Assembly: GCF_003594885.1 (NCBI RefSeq)
Contig: NZ_QZEZ01000002.1
Coordinates: 248,001-312,000 of the forward strand
DNA from: Vallicoccus soli
GTDB taxonomy: Bacteria; Actinomycetota; Actinomycetes; Motilibacterales; Motilibacteraceae
DNA: 64,000 bases
Direction of reading: 5' to 3'
Both the position numbers and the translations under genes were made by a program. Under the pieces are notes generated by a model. The model was given only the letters and a program-made list of their open reading frames with translations. It was not told the origin of the DNA and did no database searches. Below are positions 1 to 8,288 of the stretch, piece after piece. Within the stretch, counting starts at the first letter, position 1. Every line of letters starts with the position of its first letter.

Positions 1-194
1 TCGGCACGCGAGGGGGGCACGGACGGGGTCGCGGGCGCGCTGGTGCTCACCGCGCCAGGGTACGGCCCGGCGCGGGGCCCGTACGGGTCGTCCACAGGTC
101 TAGGGTGGGTGCCCACGGCAGCGTCGCCGGTCGGCAGTCCGCCCCGCGGGGCGCCAGAGCAGGCGCCCCCGTCAGCCCGTGGAGGGTCCTCCCC

Positions 195-1427
195 ATGTCC
201 GTCCGCACCGTGGCCCTGCTCACCGCAGGCGGCCTCGCTCCGTGCCTCTCCTCCGCCGTCGGCGGACTCATCGAGCGCTACACGGAGATCGCCCCGGACG
301 TCGAGATCCTGGCCTACCGCGACGGCTACCAGGGCCTGCTCACCGGCGACTCGGTCCGCGTGACCCCCGAGGTCCGCGAGAGCGCGCACCTGCTGCACCA
401 GTTCGGCGGCAGCCCCATCGGCAACAGCCGGGTCAAGCTCACCAACGTCGCCGACCTCGTCAAGCGCGGCCTCGTCGCCGAGGGCGACGACCCGCTGCGC
501 GTCGCGGCCGAGCAGCTCACCCGCGACGGCGTGGACGTGCTGCACACCATCGGCGGCGACGACACCAACACCACCGCGGCGGACCTCGCGGCGTACCTCA
601 GGCGCAACGACTACGACCTGACGGTCGTCGGGCTGCCCAAGACCATCGACAACGACATCGTCCCGGTGCGCCAGAGCCTCGGCGCGTGGACGGCCGCCGA
701 GCAGTCCGCCCTCTTCGCCCGCAACATCGTCGCCGAGCACGGGTCGAACCCGCGCATGCTCATCGTCCACGAGATCATGGGCCGGCACTGCGGCTGGCTC
801 GCCGCCGCGACGGCGAAGTACTACCGCGGCTGGCTCGACGACCGCGACAACCTCGGCTGGAACCCCGGCATCGGCCTGGACCGCATGAGCTGGGAGGTCC
901 ACGGCGTGTACGTCCCCGAGCTCTCCTTCGACGTCGAGGCCGAGGCCGCCCGCCTGCGCCGGACGATGGACGAGGTCGGCTGCGTCAACATCTTCCTCAG
1001 CGAGGGCGCGGGCATCGACACCATCGTCGGCGAGATCGAGGGCCGCGGCGAGACCGTCGCCCGCGACCCCTTCGGCCACGTCAAGATCGACACCATCAAC
1101 CCCGGGTCCTGGTTCGCCGGGCAGTTCGCCGAGCGCATCGGCGCGCTGAAGACGATGGTCCAGAAGAGCGGCTACTTCAGCCGCTCCGCCGCCCCCAACG
1201 CCGACGACCTGCGCCTCATCAAGAGCTGCACCGACTACGCCGTCGAGTGCGCCCTGCGCCGCGAGCCCGGGCTCATCGGGCACGACGAGGCGGCCGGCGG
1301 GCGCCTGCGGGCCGTGGAGTTCGAGCGCGTCGCCGGCGGCAAGGCCTTCGACGTCACCACCCCCTGGTTCGTGCGGATGCTCGAGGAGATCGGCCAGCCG
1401 CTCGGCGAGCCCGCCGCCGCCCACTGA
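195..1427 (+). CDS. pfp: Pyrophosphate-dependent 6-phosphofructokinase
   Basis: A 410-residue phosphofructokinase-family protein that interconverts fructose 6-phosphate and fructose 1,6-bisphosphate in the cytoplasm. The N-terminal nucleotide/phosphate loop region (LLTAGGLAPC) and the PKTIDNDI catalytic motif with its paired aspartates are visible. The motif GGDDT near residue 120 has a second Asp where ATP-dependent enzymes have Gly; in this family that substitution goes with pyrophosphate as phosphoryl donor. ATG at 195 is preceded by GGAGGG at 181-186, a better start than the upstream in-frame GTG at 105. It lies 64 bases upstream of asnO in the same direction, so some co-transcription with the osmolyte genes is possible. 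The family call is firm; donor specificity is inferred from the motif. Confidence 0.93.
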   Translation: MSVRTVALLTAGGLAPCLSSAVGGLIERYTEIAPDVEILAYRDGYQGLLTGDSVRVTPEVRESAHLLHQFGGSPIGNSRVKLTNVADLVKRGLVAEGDDPLRVAAEQLTRDGVDVLHTIGGDDTNTTAADLAAYLRRNDYDLTVVGLPKTIDNDIVPVRQSLGAWTAAEQSALFARNIVAEHGSNPRMLIVHEIMGRHCGWLAAATAKYYRGWLDDRDNLGWNPGIGLDRMSWEVHGVYVPELSFDVEAEAARLRRTMDEVGCVNIFLSEGAGIDTIVGEIEGRGETVARDPFGHVKIDTINPGSWFAGQFAERIGALKTMVQKSGYFSRSAAPNADDLRLIKSCTDYAVECALRREPGLIGHDEAAGGRLRAVEFERVAGGKAFDVTTPWFVRMLEEIGQPLGEPAAAH

Positions 1428-1491
1428 CGCGCCCGGAGCACGCCGACCGGAGGGCGCATCGGCGCCGTGGACCAGGGGAAGGGGGACCGCC

Positions 1492-3276
1492 ATGTGCGGG
1501 ATCACCGGTGAGGTCAGGTTCGACGGCACGGCGGCCGACGTCGCCGCCGTCGCGCGGATGTGCGACGCGATGCAGCGGCGGGGCCCCGACGACCACGGGG
1601 TCCACGCCGCGGGGCGGATCGCCCTGGGCCACCGGCGGCTCTCGATCGTCGACCTGTCGACGTCGGGGCACCAGCCGATGGTCGACCCGGTCCTCGGCCT
1701 CGAGGTCGTCTTCAACGGGATGGTCTACAACTACAAGCAGCTGCGCGAGGAGCTGCGGGCCGCCGGCTACTCCTTCTTCTCCACCTCCGACACCGAGGTG
1801 GTCCTCAAGGCGTACCACCGGTGGGGCGAGTCGTTCGTCGACCACCTGCTCGGCATGTTCGCGATCGTCATCCACGAGCGCGACACCGGGCGGGTGGTCA
1901 TGGCCCGCGACCGGCTCGGCATCAAGCCGCTCTACCTCGCCCAGGTCGGCGGCGCGCTGCGCTTCGCCTCCAGCCTCCCCGCCCTGCTGCGCGCGGGCGG
2001 GGTCGACACCTCGATCGACCCGGTCGCGCTGCACCACTACCTGTCCTGGCACGCGGTCGTCCCCGCCCCGCTGACCATCCTCCAGGGCGTGCGCAAGCTG
2101 CCGCCGGCGACGGTCCGGGTCGTGCAGCCCGACGGCGCCACCCGCGACCACGTCTACTGGTCGCCGGCGTACGAGCGCCTGCCCGAGCGCGCCGCGTGGT
2201 CCGAGCAGGACTGGGAGGAGGCCGTCCTCGAGGCGATGCGCGTCTCCGTCGAGCGCCGGCTCGTCGCCGACGTGCCCGTCGGGGTGCTCCTCTCCGGCGG
2301 CGTCGACTCCTCGCTCGTCGTCGGGCTGCTCGCCGAGGCGGGGCAGAGCGGGCTCGCGACGTTCTCCATCGGCTTCGAGTCCTTCGGCGGCGAGGAGGGC
2401 GACGAGTTCAAGTACAGCGACCTCGTCGCGGAGCGCTTCGCCACCAACCACCACCGCATCCGCATCGAGACCGAGCGCATGCTGCCGGCCCTCGACGACG
2501 CCATCCACGCGATGAGCGAGCCGATGGTCAGCCACGACGCCGTGGCCTTCTACCTCCTCTCCCAGGAGGTGTCGCGGCACGTCAAGGTCGTGCAGAGCGG
2601 GCAGGGCGCCGACGAGGTGTTCGGCGGCTACCACTGGTACCCCCCGCTGGCCGGCGTCGGGCGCGAGGAGTCCGTGGCGACGTACCGCCGGGCGTTCTTC
2701 GACCGCACCCACGAGGAGATGGCGCAGGTGCTCTCGCCCGCGTACCTCCTCGACCAGGACGCGAGCGGCGCCTTCGTCGCGGCGCACATGGGCCGGGCCG
2801 GCGCGGCCACCGCGGTGGACGCCGCGCTGCGGCTCGACACCGAGGTCATGCTCGTCGACGACCCGGTGAAGCGGGTCGACAACATGACGATGGCGTGGGG
2901 GCTCGAGGCGCGCGTGCCGTTCCTCGACCACGAGCTCGTCGAGCTCGCCGCCACCTGCCCGCCCGAGCTCAAGCTCGCGCAGGGGGGCAAGGGCGTGCTC
3001 AAGGAGGCCTCGCGGCGCGTCATCCCGTCGGAGGTCATCGACCGGCCCAAGGGCTACTTCCCGGTGCCGGCGCTCAAGCACCTGCAGGGTCCCTACCTCG
3101 AGCGGGTCCGCGACGCGCTGCAGGCGCCGGAGGCCCGTTCGCGCGGGCTGTTCCGCGAGGAGGAGGTGCAGCGCCTGCTCGCCGCGCCCAACGAGGACCT
3201 CACCCCGCTGCGGGGCAACCGGCTCTGGCAGCTCGCGCTGCTCGAGATGTGGCTGCAGGCCCAGGGCGTGCGGTGA
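1492..3276 (+). CDS. asnO: N-acetylglutaminylglutamine amidotransferase (asparagine synthase-like)
   Basis: A 594-residue class II glutamine amidotransferase. Met-Cys at the N terminus exposes the catalytic Cys2 of the Ntn glutaminase domain. The synthetase domain carries the pyrophosphate loop LSGGVDSS near residue 266. It is immediately followed by, and overlaps by 4 bases (GTGA), the GNAT/ATP-grasp ligase ngg. This pairing defines the branch of the AsnB family that amidates N-acetylglutaminylglutamine to the osmoprotectant dipeptide NAGGN, as known in Sinorhizobium and Pseudomonas. Without the neighbour it would be called asparagine synthetase. A purine-rich ribosome site (GGGGAAGGGGGA) precedes the ATG. 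The role in osmotic stress is inferred from the gene pair. Confidence 0.9.
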   Translation: MCGITGEVRFDGTAADVAAVARMCDAMQRRGPDDHGVHAAGRIALGHRRLSIVDLSTSGHQPMVDPVLGLEVVFNGMVYNYKQLREELRAAGYSFFSTSDTEVVLKAYHRWGESFVDHLLGMFAIVIHERDTGRVVMARDRLGIKPLYLAQVGGALRFASSLPALLRAGGVDTSIDPVALHHYLSWHAVVPAPLTILQGVRKLPPATVRVVQPDGATRDHVYWSPAYERLPERAAWSEQDWEEAVLEAMRVSVERRLVADVPVGVLLSGGVDSSLVVGLLAEAGQSGLATFSIGFESFGGEEGDEFKYSDLVAERFATNHHRIRIETERMLPALDDAIHAMSEPMVSHDAVAFYLLSQEVSRHVKVVQSGQGADEVFGGYHWYPPLAGVGREESVATYRRAFFDRTHEEMAQVLSPAYLLDQDASGAFVAAHMGRAGAATAVDAALRLDTEVMLVDDPVKRVDNMTMAWGLEARVPFLDHELVELAATCPPELKLAQGGKGVLKEASRRVIPSEVIDRPKGYFPVPALKHLQGPYLERVRDALQAPEARSRGLFREEEVQRLLAAPNEDLTPLRGNRLWQLALLEMWLQAQGVR

Positions 3277-5096
3277 GCGGGGGCGGCGACGTCGGCGGGG
3301 GCGGGTTCCGCCGCGGCACCGCCCCCCGGTCCTGGCCGCGCGGCGCCGAGCCGCCACGGCCCTCGGCCCGACCCTGGGAGGAGGCCCCCGAGCACCTGCG
3401 CAAGGGCATGGCCTCGGACGTCGTCCTCGACTGCGGCTGGGGCCGGCTGGTGTTCGGCCACACCTTCGACGAGCCGCTCGACGTGCGCGACGTGCTGCGC
3501 GCGGAGGAGGAGGGGCAGCGCGACATCTGCCTCTACCCGCGCGACCCGCACGTCCTCGTCTCCCGGGCGCCGGACGAGCTGTTCATCGACCCGAGCTTCA
3601 CGTACCGGCTGGACTTCACCCGGTACCGCCCCCGCCGCGAGGTCATCCCCGGGGTCTTCGTGCGCAAGGTGCAGAGCCTGCAGGACGCCCACGAGATCAA
3701 CCGGGTGTACGCCGGCGCGGGCATGGTGACCGCCGACCCGGAGCTCATCTGGGCCAACCAGCGCACGCCCGTGTTCACGTACCTCGTCGCGGAGGACGCG
3801 CGCACCGGGCAGGTGATCGGCACCGTGACCGGGATCGACCACGTCCTCGCCTTCGGCGACCCCGAGGGCGGCTCGTCGCTGTGGTGCCTCGCCGTGGAGC
3901 GCGGCGCCGGGGTGCCCGGGACGGGCGAGGCGCTCGTGCGGGTCCTCGTCGAGCGCTACCACGCCCGCGGCCGCGTCCAGCTCGACCTGTCGGTGCTGCA
4001 CGACAACGCCCCGGCCATCGCGCTGTACGAGAAGCTCGGCTTCCGCCGCGTGCCCGTCTTCGCGGTCAAGCGCAAGAACCCGATCAACGAGCCGCTCTAC
4101 GCCGGCGCCGGGGCGGACCTCGAGGGGCTCAACCCGTACGCGCGGATCATCGCCGACGAGGCCCGCCGGCGCGGGATCCGGGTGGACGTCATCGACGCGG
4201 AGTGGGGCGAGATGCGCCTCACCCACGGCGGCCGCTCCGTGGTCACCCGCGAGTCGCTCTCCGAGCTCACCAGCGCGGTGGCCATGAGCCGCTGCGACGA
4301 CAAGCGCATCACCCGGCGCACCCTCGAGCGGGCCGGGCTGCGCGTGCCGCGGGGGCAGCTCTCCGCCGGGCCCGAGCAGGACAGCGCGTTCCTCGCCGAG
4401 GTCGGCGAGCTCGTCGTCAAGCCCTCCCGCGGCGAGCAGGGCCGCGGCATCACCGTGGGCGTCACCGACGCCGAGCAGCTGGCCCGGGCCGTCGAGCACG
4501 CCCGCTCGTACTGCCCCGACGTGCTGCTCGAGGAGCTCGTCGCCGGCGAGGACCTGCGGGTCGTCGTCATCGACCACGAGGTCGTCGCCGCCGCGGTGCG
4601 CCGGCCCGCCACCGTCGTCGGCGACGGGCGGCGCACCGTGCGCCAGCTCGTCGAGGTGCACAGCCGCCGGAGGGCCCGCGCCACGGGCGGGGAGTCGCGC
4701 ATCCCCCTCGACGAGCGCACCGAGGCCACCGTCCGCGCGGCCGGGCACACCCTCGACGACGTGCTGCCCGAGGGGCAGGAGCTCGCCGTGCAGCGCACGG
4801 CGAACCTGCACACCGGCGGCACCATCCACGACGTCACAGCCCGGCTGCACCCCGAGCTCGCCGCCGCCGCGGTGAAGGCCAGCCGCGCCCTCGACGTCCC
4901 CGTGACCGGCCTCGACCTGCTCGTGCCGGCGGTCGACGGCCCCGAGTACGTCGTGCTCGAGGCCAACGAGCGCCCGGGCCTGGCGAACCACGAGCCCCAG
5001 CCCACCGCCGAGCGCTTCGTCGACCTGCTCTTCCCCGGCACGTCCGCCCGGCCCCGGGCGTGGCGGCCCCCCGAGCCCGGCTCCCGGCACGGCTGA
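3273..5096 (+). CDS. ngg: N-acetylglutaminylglutamine synthetase (GNAT + ATP-grasp)
   Basis: A 607-residue two-domain protein. A GNAT acetyltransferase domain spans roughly residues 120-270 (acetyl-CoA loop around GVPGTGEALVRVL, then LYEKLGF). An ATP-grasp ligase domain spans about 330-595, with VVKPSRGEQGRGI as the nucleotide-binding lysine/glycine loop and VLEANERPG as the metal-binding segment. It is expected to acetylate glutamine and ligate a second glutamine, producing the substrate for AsnO. The GTG start at 3273 sits inside the asnO stop (GTGA overlap), implying translational coupling. The first 45 residues are Gly/Pro-rich and unconserved in appearance, so a later start cannot be excluded. 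Both domains are present and full length. Confidence 0.9.
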   Translation: MSGGGDVGGGGFRRGTAPRSWPRGAEPPRPSARPWEEAPEHLRKGMASDVVLDCGWGRLVFGHTFDEPLDVRDVLRAEEEGQRDICLYPRDPHVLVSRAPDELFIDPSFTYRLDFTRYRPRREVIPGVFVRKVQSLQDAHEINRVYAGAGMVTADPELIWANQRTPVFTYLVAEDARTGQVIGTVTGIDHVLAFGDPEGGSSLWCLAVERGAGVPGTGEALVRVLVERYHARGRVQLDLSVLHDNAPAIALYEKLGFRRVPVFAVKRKNPINEPLYAGAGADLEGLNPYARIIADEARRRGIRVDVIDAEWGEMRLTHGGRSVVTRESLSELTSAVAMSRCDDKRITRRTLERAGLRVPRGQLSAGPEQDSAFLAEVGELVVKPSRGEQGRGITVGVTDAEQLARAVEHARSYCPDVLLEELVAGEDLRVVVIDHEVVAAAVRRPATVVGDGRRTVRQLVEVHSRRRARATGGESRIPLDERTEATVRAAGHTLDDVLPEGQELAVQRTANLHTGGTIHDVTARLHPELAAAAVKASRALDVPVTGLDLLVPAVDGPEYVVLEANERPGLANHEPQPTAERFVDLLFPGTSARPRAWRPPEPGSRHG

Positions 5097-5119
5097 GGGG
5101 GGCGCGGCCGTCCGTCCGC

Positions 5120-5488
5120 TCACCCGGCCGGCGGCTGCTGCAGCACCCACGTGTTGCCGTCGGGGTCGGCGAAGCCCACGAACCGGCCCCAGGGCTGCTC
5201 GTCGACCTCGCTCGCGGCGACCCCGCGCGCCAGGAGCTCGGCGCGCGCCGCCTCGACGTCCGCGACGACCATGAGCAGCCCCTGCTGCGACCCCGGCGCC
5301 ATCTCGCTCGTCCCCTCGCCGATGACGACGCTGCACGCGGAGCCGGGCGGGGTGAGCTGCACGAAGCGCAGCCCCTCGTGCACCCGGTGGTCGTGGTCGG
5401 CGACGAACCCGACCCGCTCGACGTAGAACTCCTTGGCCCGGTCGGTGTCGGTCACCGGCACGGCGACGAGCTCGAGGCGCATGTCCAC
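5120..5488 (-). CDS. VOC-family (glyoxalase/dioxygenase fold) protein
   Basis: A 122-residue single-module vicinal-oxygen-chelate protein. It has the typical order: LELVAVPVTDTDRAKEFYVE at the N terminus, a central FVQLTPPGS strand and a C-terminal FADPDGNTWVLQQ ending. Members bind metal or small molecules and often act in detoxification or resistance, but the substrate cannot be read from sequence. The start is GTG at 5488, two codons before an ATG, with AGGAGGA just upstream. It converges on ngg with only 23 bases between the stops and is divergent from a second VOC gene at 5666. A TAGCGT -10-like hexamer lies upstream on the minus strand (5539-5544). Confidence 0.85.
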   Translation of the reverse strand: MDMRLELVAVPVTDTDRAKEFYVERVGFVADHDHRVHEGLRFVQLTPPGSACSVVIGEGTSEMAPGSQQGLLMVVADVEAARAELLARGVAASEVDEQPWGRFVGFADPDGNTWVLQQPPAG

Positions 5489-5665
5489 GGGGTCCTCCTG
5501 TCGGGTGCGGCGCCGGGCGTGTCCCGTCGCCGTCCCCGACGCTAGGCGCGCCTGCGGTCAGGTCCTGTCCGCTGTCGGCGCGTCCCGACGGTGCCGTGCG
5601 GTGAGTCCGGGGCGCGGCGGGGGTCGTACGGGGAGGAGGCCGACGACGGTGACCGAGGAGGAGCG

Positions 5666-6019
5666 ATGACCGTCCAGCACGTGCTGTCCGTGGTGAGCGT
5701 CCGCGACCTGGCGGCGGCGGAGGCGTTCTACGCGCGGCTGCTCGACCGCGCGCCCGACAACCGCCCGATGCCCTCCCTGGTGGAGTGGCAGGTGGTGCCC
5801 GGGGCGTGGGTGCAGGCGTACGTCGACCCGGGGCTCGCGGGGTCGAGCCGGCTCAACCTCGCCGTCGACGACCTCGACGCCGAGCGCGAGGCGCTGCGGG
5901 CGCGCGGGCTGGACCCGCAGCCGGTGGTCGAGGCGTCCCGAGGCGTGCGGCTCTGCGCGCTCACCGACCCCGACGGCAACGTCGTCACCGTGATCGGCGG
6001 CTTCCGGGTCGAGTACTGA
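5666..6019 (+). CDS. VOC-family (glyoxalase/dioxygenase fold) protein
   Basis: A 117-residue VOC protein beginning HVLSVVSVRDLAAAEAFYAR and ending with LTDPDGNVVTVIGGF, the two halves of a beta-alpha-beta-beta-beta module. Its sequence differs clearly from the divergent neighbour at 5120-5488, so they are not a recent duplication. ATG 5666 follows a strong GAGGAGGAG ribosome site, which decides the start over upstream in-frame codons. It ends 116 bases before the convergent nadE stop; that gap holds a 22-base tandem repeat. Substrate unknown. The 177-base divergent region between the two VOC genes contains no other recognisable gene. Confidence 0.83.
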   Translation: MTVQHVLSVVSVRDLAAAEAFYARLLDRAPDNRPMPSLVEWQVVPGAWVQAYVDPGLAGSSRLNLAVDDLDAEREALRARGLDPQPVVEASRGVRLCALTDPDGNVVTVIGGFRVEY

Positions 6020-6052
6020 GCGTCGGGCCGCTGCACGACCGGCGCCGGGGAG

Positions 6053-6135
6053 GCGCATGATCGCGGCCGCGGGGCTGCATGGTCGCGGCCGGGGGGATGC
6101 GTGGTCGCGGCCGGGGGCTGCGTGGTCGCGGCGGG
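6053..6135. repeat. Four tandem ~22-bp repeats between convergent genes
   Basis: Four imperfect copies begin at 6053, 6075, 6097 and 6118, each of the form (G/C)TGC(A/G)TG(A/G)TCGCGGCCGGGGG. They fill the space between the VOC stop and the nadE stop. The first copy contains GCGCATGATCGCGGC, the same core seen repeatedly near 42-43.5 kb. No coding potential is evident; it may act as a VNTR-like locus or a bidirectional termination region. Confidence 0.85.
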
Positions 6136-8175
6136 TCAGGCGTCGGGGACCTCGCGGCGCAGCTCGTCCAGCCAGGTGCGGGCGGTGGCGTCCGACGGGG
6201 CGCGCCAGTCGCCGCGGGGCGAGAGCGAGCCACCGGCGGACACCTTGGGCCCGTTCGGCAGGGCCGAGCGCTTGAACTGGCTGAAGGCGTAGAAGCGCTG
6301 GCAGAAGACCTCGAGCCAGTGCTTCACCTCGGCGAGGGTGTACGCCGTGCGCCGCTCCGGCGGGAAGCCGGGCGGCCAGGGGCCGCGGTCGACGTCCTCC
6401 CAGGCCCGCAGCGCGAGGAAGGCGACCTTGGAGGGGCGGAAGCCGTACCGCAGGACCTGGAAGAGGGCGAAGTCCTGCAGCGCGTACGGCCCGACCTTGG
6501 CCTCGGTGCTCTGCAGGACCTCCCCCTCGGCGGCCGGCACGAGCTCCGGGGAGATCTCGGTGGCCAGGATGAGCCGGAGCACCGCCCCGACCTCCTCCTC
6601 GAACCGCCCGGAGTCCGCGACCCAGCGGATGAGGTGCTGGATGAACGTCTTGGGCACGCCGGCGTTGATGTTGTAGTGCGACATCTGGTCGCCCACGCCG
6701 TACGTCGACCAGCCCAGCGCCAGCTCCGACAGGTCGCCGGTGCCCAGGACGATGCCGCCGCGCTGGTTGGCCAGGCGGAACAGGTAGTCGGTGCGCAGGC
6801 CCGCCTGCACGTTCTCGAAGGTGACGTCGTAGACCGGCTCGCCGGCGGCGTACGGGTGGCCGATCTCGCCGAGCATGAGCGAGGCGGTGGGGCGGATGTC
6901 GAGCTCCTCGAGCGTCACCCCGAGCGCCGTCGCGAGCCGCACGGCGTTGCCGCGGGTCTCCCCGCTCGTCGCGAACCCCGGCATCGTGAAGGCGAGGACG
7001 TCCGAGCGCGGGCGCCCGAGGCGGTCCATGGCGCGCGCGGCCACGATGAGCGCGTGGGTCGAGTCGAGCCCGCCGGAGACGCCGATGACGACCTTGGTCC
7101 CGCCGAGCGCGTCGAGGCGCCGCTCGAGGCCGGCGACCTGGATCGCGTACGCCTCGTAGCAGTCCTGCTCGAGCCGGGCCGGGTCGGCGGGGACGAACGG
7201 GAAGCGCTCGACGGTGCGGCGCAGCCCGAGGTCGGTGCGGGGCGGGTCGAGGACGAACCCGACGGTGCGGAACGCCCCCGTACGGTCCGCGAAGGCCCGC
7301 CGGTTGTCGTCGAACGTCCCCATCCGGGCGCGCTCCGCGCGCAGCAGGTCGAGGTCGACGTCGGCGACCGAGCGGCGCGGCCCCTGCGGGAAGCGCTCGG
7401 TCTCGGCGAGGAGCACGCCGTTCTCGAAGACCATCGTCTGCCCGTCCCACGACAGGTCCGTCGTGGACTCGCCCTCCCCGGCGGCGGCGTAGACGTACGC
7501 GGCGAGGCAGCGCGAGGAGGCCGAGCGGGCGTGGAGCCGGCGGTCCGAGGCCCGCCCGACGGTGATCGGCGAGCCGGAGAGGTTGGCCAGGACCGTGGCG
7601 CCGGCGAGCGAGGCCACCGCGCTCGGCGGCACCGGCACCCAGAGGTCCTCGCAGACCTCGACGTGCAGCACCAGCCCCGGCACGTCCTCCGCGGCGAAGA
7701 GCAGGTCGGGGCCGAACGGCGCCTCCTGCCCGGCGACCCGCAGCGTCCCGCGCACGTCGTCGCCGGGGGCGAGCTGGCGGCGCTCGTAGAACTCGCGGTA
7801 CGTCGGCAGGTACGACTTCGGCGCGACGCCGAGCACCCGGCCCCGGTGCACGACGACCGCGGCGTTGTAGACGCGGTTCCGCCACCGCAGCGGCGCCCCC
7901 ACGACGAGCACGGGCAGCAGGTCGGCGCTGCCGGCGACGACCTCGGCGAGCGCCTCCTCCACCGCGTCGAGCAGGGCGTCCTGCAGGAGCAGGTCCTCCA
8001 CCGAGTAGCCGCAGAGCCCGAGCTCGGGGAAGACGGCGACGGCCACCCCGTCGTCGTGGCAGGCCGCGGCCTCCTCGAGCACCCGGGCGGCGTTCGTGCG
8101 GGGGTCCGCGAGGGCGACGGGCAGCGTGCAGGCGGCCACGCGGGCGAAGCCGTGGGAGTACGCGGAGCGGAACAC
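6136..8175 (-). CDS. nadE: Glutamine-dependent NAD+ synthetase
   Basis: A 679-residue two-domain enzyme making NAD from deamido-NAD, ATP and glutamine, the last step of NAD synthesis. The N-terminal nitrilase-type glutaminase shows its catalytic triad: Glu51 in VFPELGLCGY, Lys in PKSYLPTYREF, and Cys near 174 in EVCEDLW. The C-terminal synthetase has the SGGLDST pyrophosphate loop near residue 366. The length equals that of the mycobacterial enzyme. The start is GTG at 8175. The gene stands alone on the minus strand between the NAGGN pair and the M42 peptidase, so it interrupts the usual NAGGN gene trio. nadA occurs separately at 51.9 kb. Confidence 0.95.
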   Translation of the reverse strand: MFRSAYSHGFARVAACTLPVALADPRTNAARVLEEAAACHDDGVAVAVFPELGLCGYSVEDLLLQDALLDAVEEALAEVVAGSADLLPVLVVGAPLRWRNRVYNAAVVVHRGRVLGVAPKSYLPTYREFYERRQLAPGDDVRGTLRVAGQEAPFGPDLLFAAEDVPGLVLHVEVCEDLWVPVPPSAVASLAGATVLANLSGSPITVGRASDRRLHARSASSRCLAAYVYAAAGEGESTTDLSWDGQTMVFENGVLLAETERFPQGPRRSVADVDLDLLRAERARMGTFDDNRRAFADRTGAFRTVGFVLDPPRTDLGLRRTVERFPFVPADPARLEQDCYEAYAIQVAGLERRLDALGGTKVVIGVSGGLDSTHALIVAARAMDRLGRPRSDVLAFTMPGFATSGETRGNAVRLATALGVTLEELDIRPTASLMLGEIGHPYAAGEPVYDVTFENVQAGLRTDYLFRLANQRGGIVLGTGDLSELALGWSTYGVGDQMSHYNINAGVPKTFIQHLIRWVADSGRFEEEVGAVLRLILATEISPELVPAAEGEVLQSTEAKVGPYALQDFALFQVLRYGFRPSKVAFLALRAWEDVDRGPWPPGFPPERRTAYTLAEVKHWLEVFCQRFYAFSQFKRSALPNGPKVSAGGSLSPRGDWRAPSDATARTWLDELRREVPDA

Positions 8176-8275
8176 GCGCCGATCCTCGCAGGGCCCTGCC
8201 GGGGCAGCGGGCGGCGGGCCCGGGGGCGCAGCCGGACGGCAGGGCCGGGCGGGGCGGCGCCGGCGCCCGAGGCCG

Positions 8276-8281
8276 TACGCT
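8276..8281 (+). promoter_or_regulatory. Probable leaderless -10 element for the M42 peptidase
   Basis: TACGCT matches TANNNT and ends 7 bases before the GTG at 8289, so transcription would begin at or next to the start codon. No ribosome site is present between them and no good -35 is seen. The same architecture recurs at ten other genes in the window. Confidence 0.55.
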
Positions 8282-8288
8282 CGCCCCC

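Noticed and set aside
6136-8175. nadE as a fourth member of the NAGGN cassette
   Set aside because: NadE has a complete housekeeping active site and lies on the opposite strand; proximity alone does not support a role in NAGGN synthesis.
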